From contig NZ_JACAVQ010000001.1 in assembly GCF_015354615.1 (NCBI RefSeq), positions 806,001 through 870,000 on the forward strand: 64,000 bases of DNA. Direction: 5' to 3'. The notes under the pieces were generated by a model. It had not been told where the DNA came from and made no database searches. It saw only the letters and a list, made by a program, of their open reading frames with translations. This stretch comes from Aliidiomarina indica (GTDB lineage Bacteria; Pseudomonadota; Gammaproteobacteria; Enterobacterales; Alteromonadaceae). Below are positions 63,879-64,000 of this stretch, piece after piece (the first letter of the stretch is position 1; each line of letters begins with the position of its first letter). A program made the position numbers and the translations under genes.

Positions 63879-64000
63879 TTACTCAGCCGCTTTGGGTAGC
63901 GAAGCGCAACCACCTAAAGACACCGACGTGCATAACTCATCCGGAAGCGACAAGCATTTCTCCCCCCTGAATAGATTGGTGTAAATGAGCAGATACACTG
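63879..64000 (-). CDS. C-terminal fragment of a gene running off the right edge
   Basis: An open minus-strand frame enters from the right edge and ends at a TAA (63881-63879). About 40 codons are visible. The peptide starts hydrophobic (VYLLIYTNLF) and continues with three cysteines in KCLSLPDELCTSVSLGGC. It is too short to assign, and might be a chance frame. Confidence 0.35.
   Translation of the reverse strand, partial: VYLLIYTNLFRGEKCLSLPDELCTSVSLGGCASLPKAAE

Overview
The window is a stretch of chromosome from a marine-type gammaproteobacterium. Gene content and order (liuR-liuABCDE with aacS, prmB-aroC-epmC, ratA-ratB next to sixA, prfA-prmC-hemA, lolB-ispE-prs, nagZ, fadE beside a PsrA-like regulator, kdsA) fit the Alteromonadales, and most resemble the Idiomarinaceae. 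That placement is an inference from protein resemblance and was not searched. Coding density is high. No rRNA, tRNA, CRISPR array, insertion sequence or phage gene was recognised. Several annotated starts were moved to an internal ATG or GTG because of Shine-Dalgarno placement or family N-termini.

Layout. 1-182: start of a truncated GAF-domain protein. 299-10675: leucine/isovalerate catabolism, with a thiolase divergent from the MerR-type regulator LiuR, then liuA, B, C, D, E and acetoacetyl-CoA synthetase. Together these take isovaleryl-CoA to HMG-CoA, to acetoacetate plus acetyl-CoA, and finally to two acetyl-CoA. 10796-14691: a GGDEF-EAL protein and the ETF:ubiquinone oxidoreductase that takes electrons from LiuA and other acyl-CoA dehydrogenases. 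14740-20654: a secreted coiled-coil protein, an H-NS-like protein, a beta-rich secreted protein, TrmO, ProS, a xanthine/guanine phosphoribosyltransferase and a [2Fe-2S] ferredoxin. 20664-28643 (minus): prmB, aroC, an MFS transporter, an S9 peptidase, epmC and an NAD-kinase-like gene. 28754-31272: smrB, sixA, ratB, ratA and smpB.

31281-41235 (minus) is the most unusual part. Twelve tightly overlapping genes form a compact Tad-like (type IVc) pilus locus: Flp-type pilin, TadG-like and TadE-like pseudopilins, an unrecognised secreted protein, CpaB, secretin CpaC, ATPase CpaF/TadA, TadB, TadC, a DUF192 protein, a TadD-like TPR lipoprotein, and a large prepilin-like protein with a cysteine-rich C-terminus that recalls PilV tip adhesins. 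No TadZ/CpaE and no prepilin peptidase is encoded here.

41321-57112: queE and queC (divergent), nagZ, an S41 protease lipoprotein, fadE with a PsrA-like TetR regulator, kdsA, a REC-DUF3369 response regulator with a decayed HD-GYP region, prmC, prfA, hemA, lolB, ispE and prs. 57204-64000: small membrane and transport genes (PnuC-like, EamA), a SnoaL-like protein, a cold-shock protein with a long structured leader, a glutaredoxin-MauE membrane protein divergent from a MerR-family regulator across a mer-like promoter, two envelope proteins (TonB-C lipoprotein, CSC/netrin-like), a small membrane protein and the 3' end of another gene.
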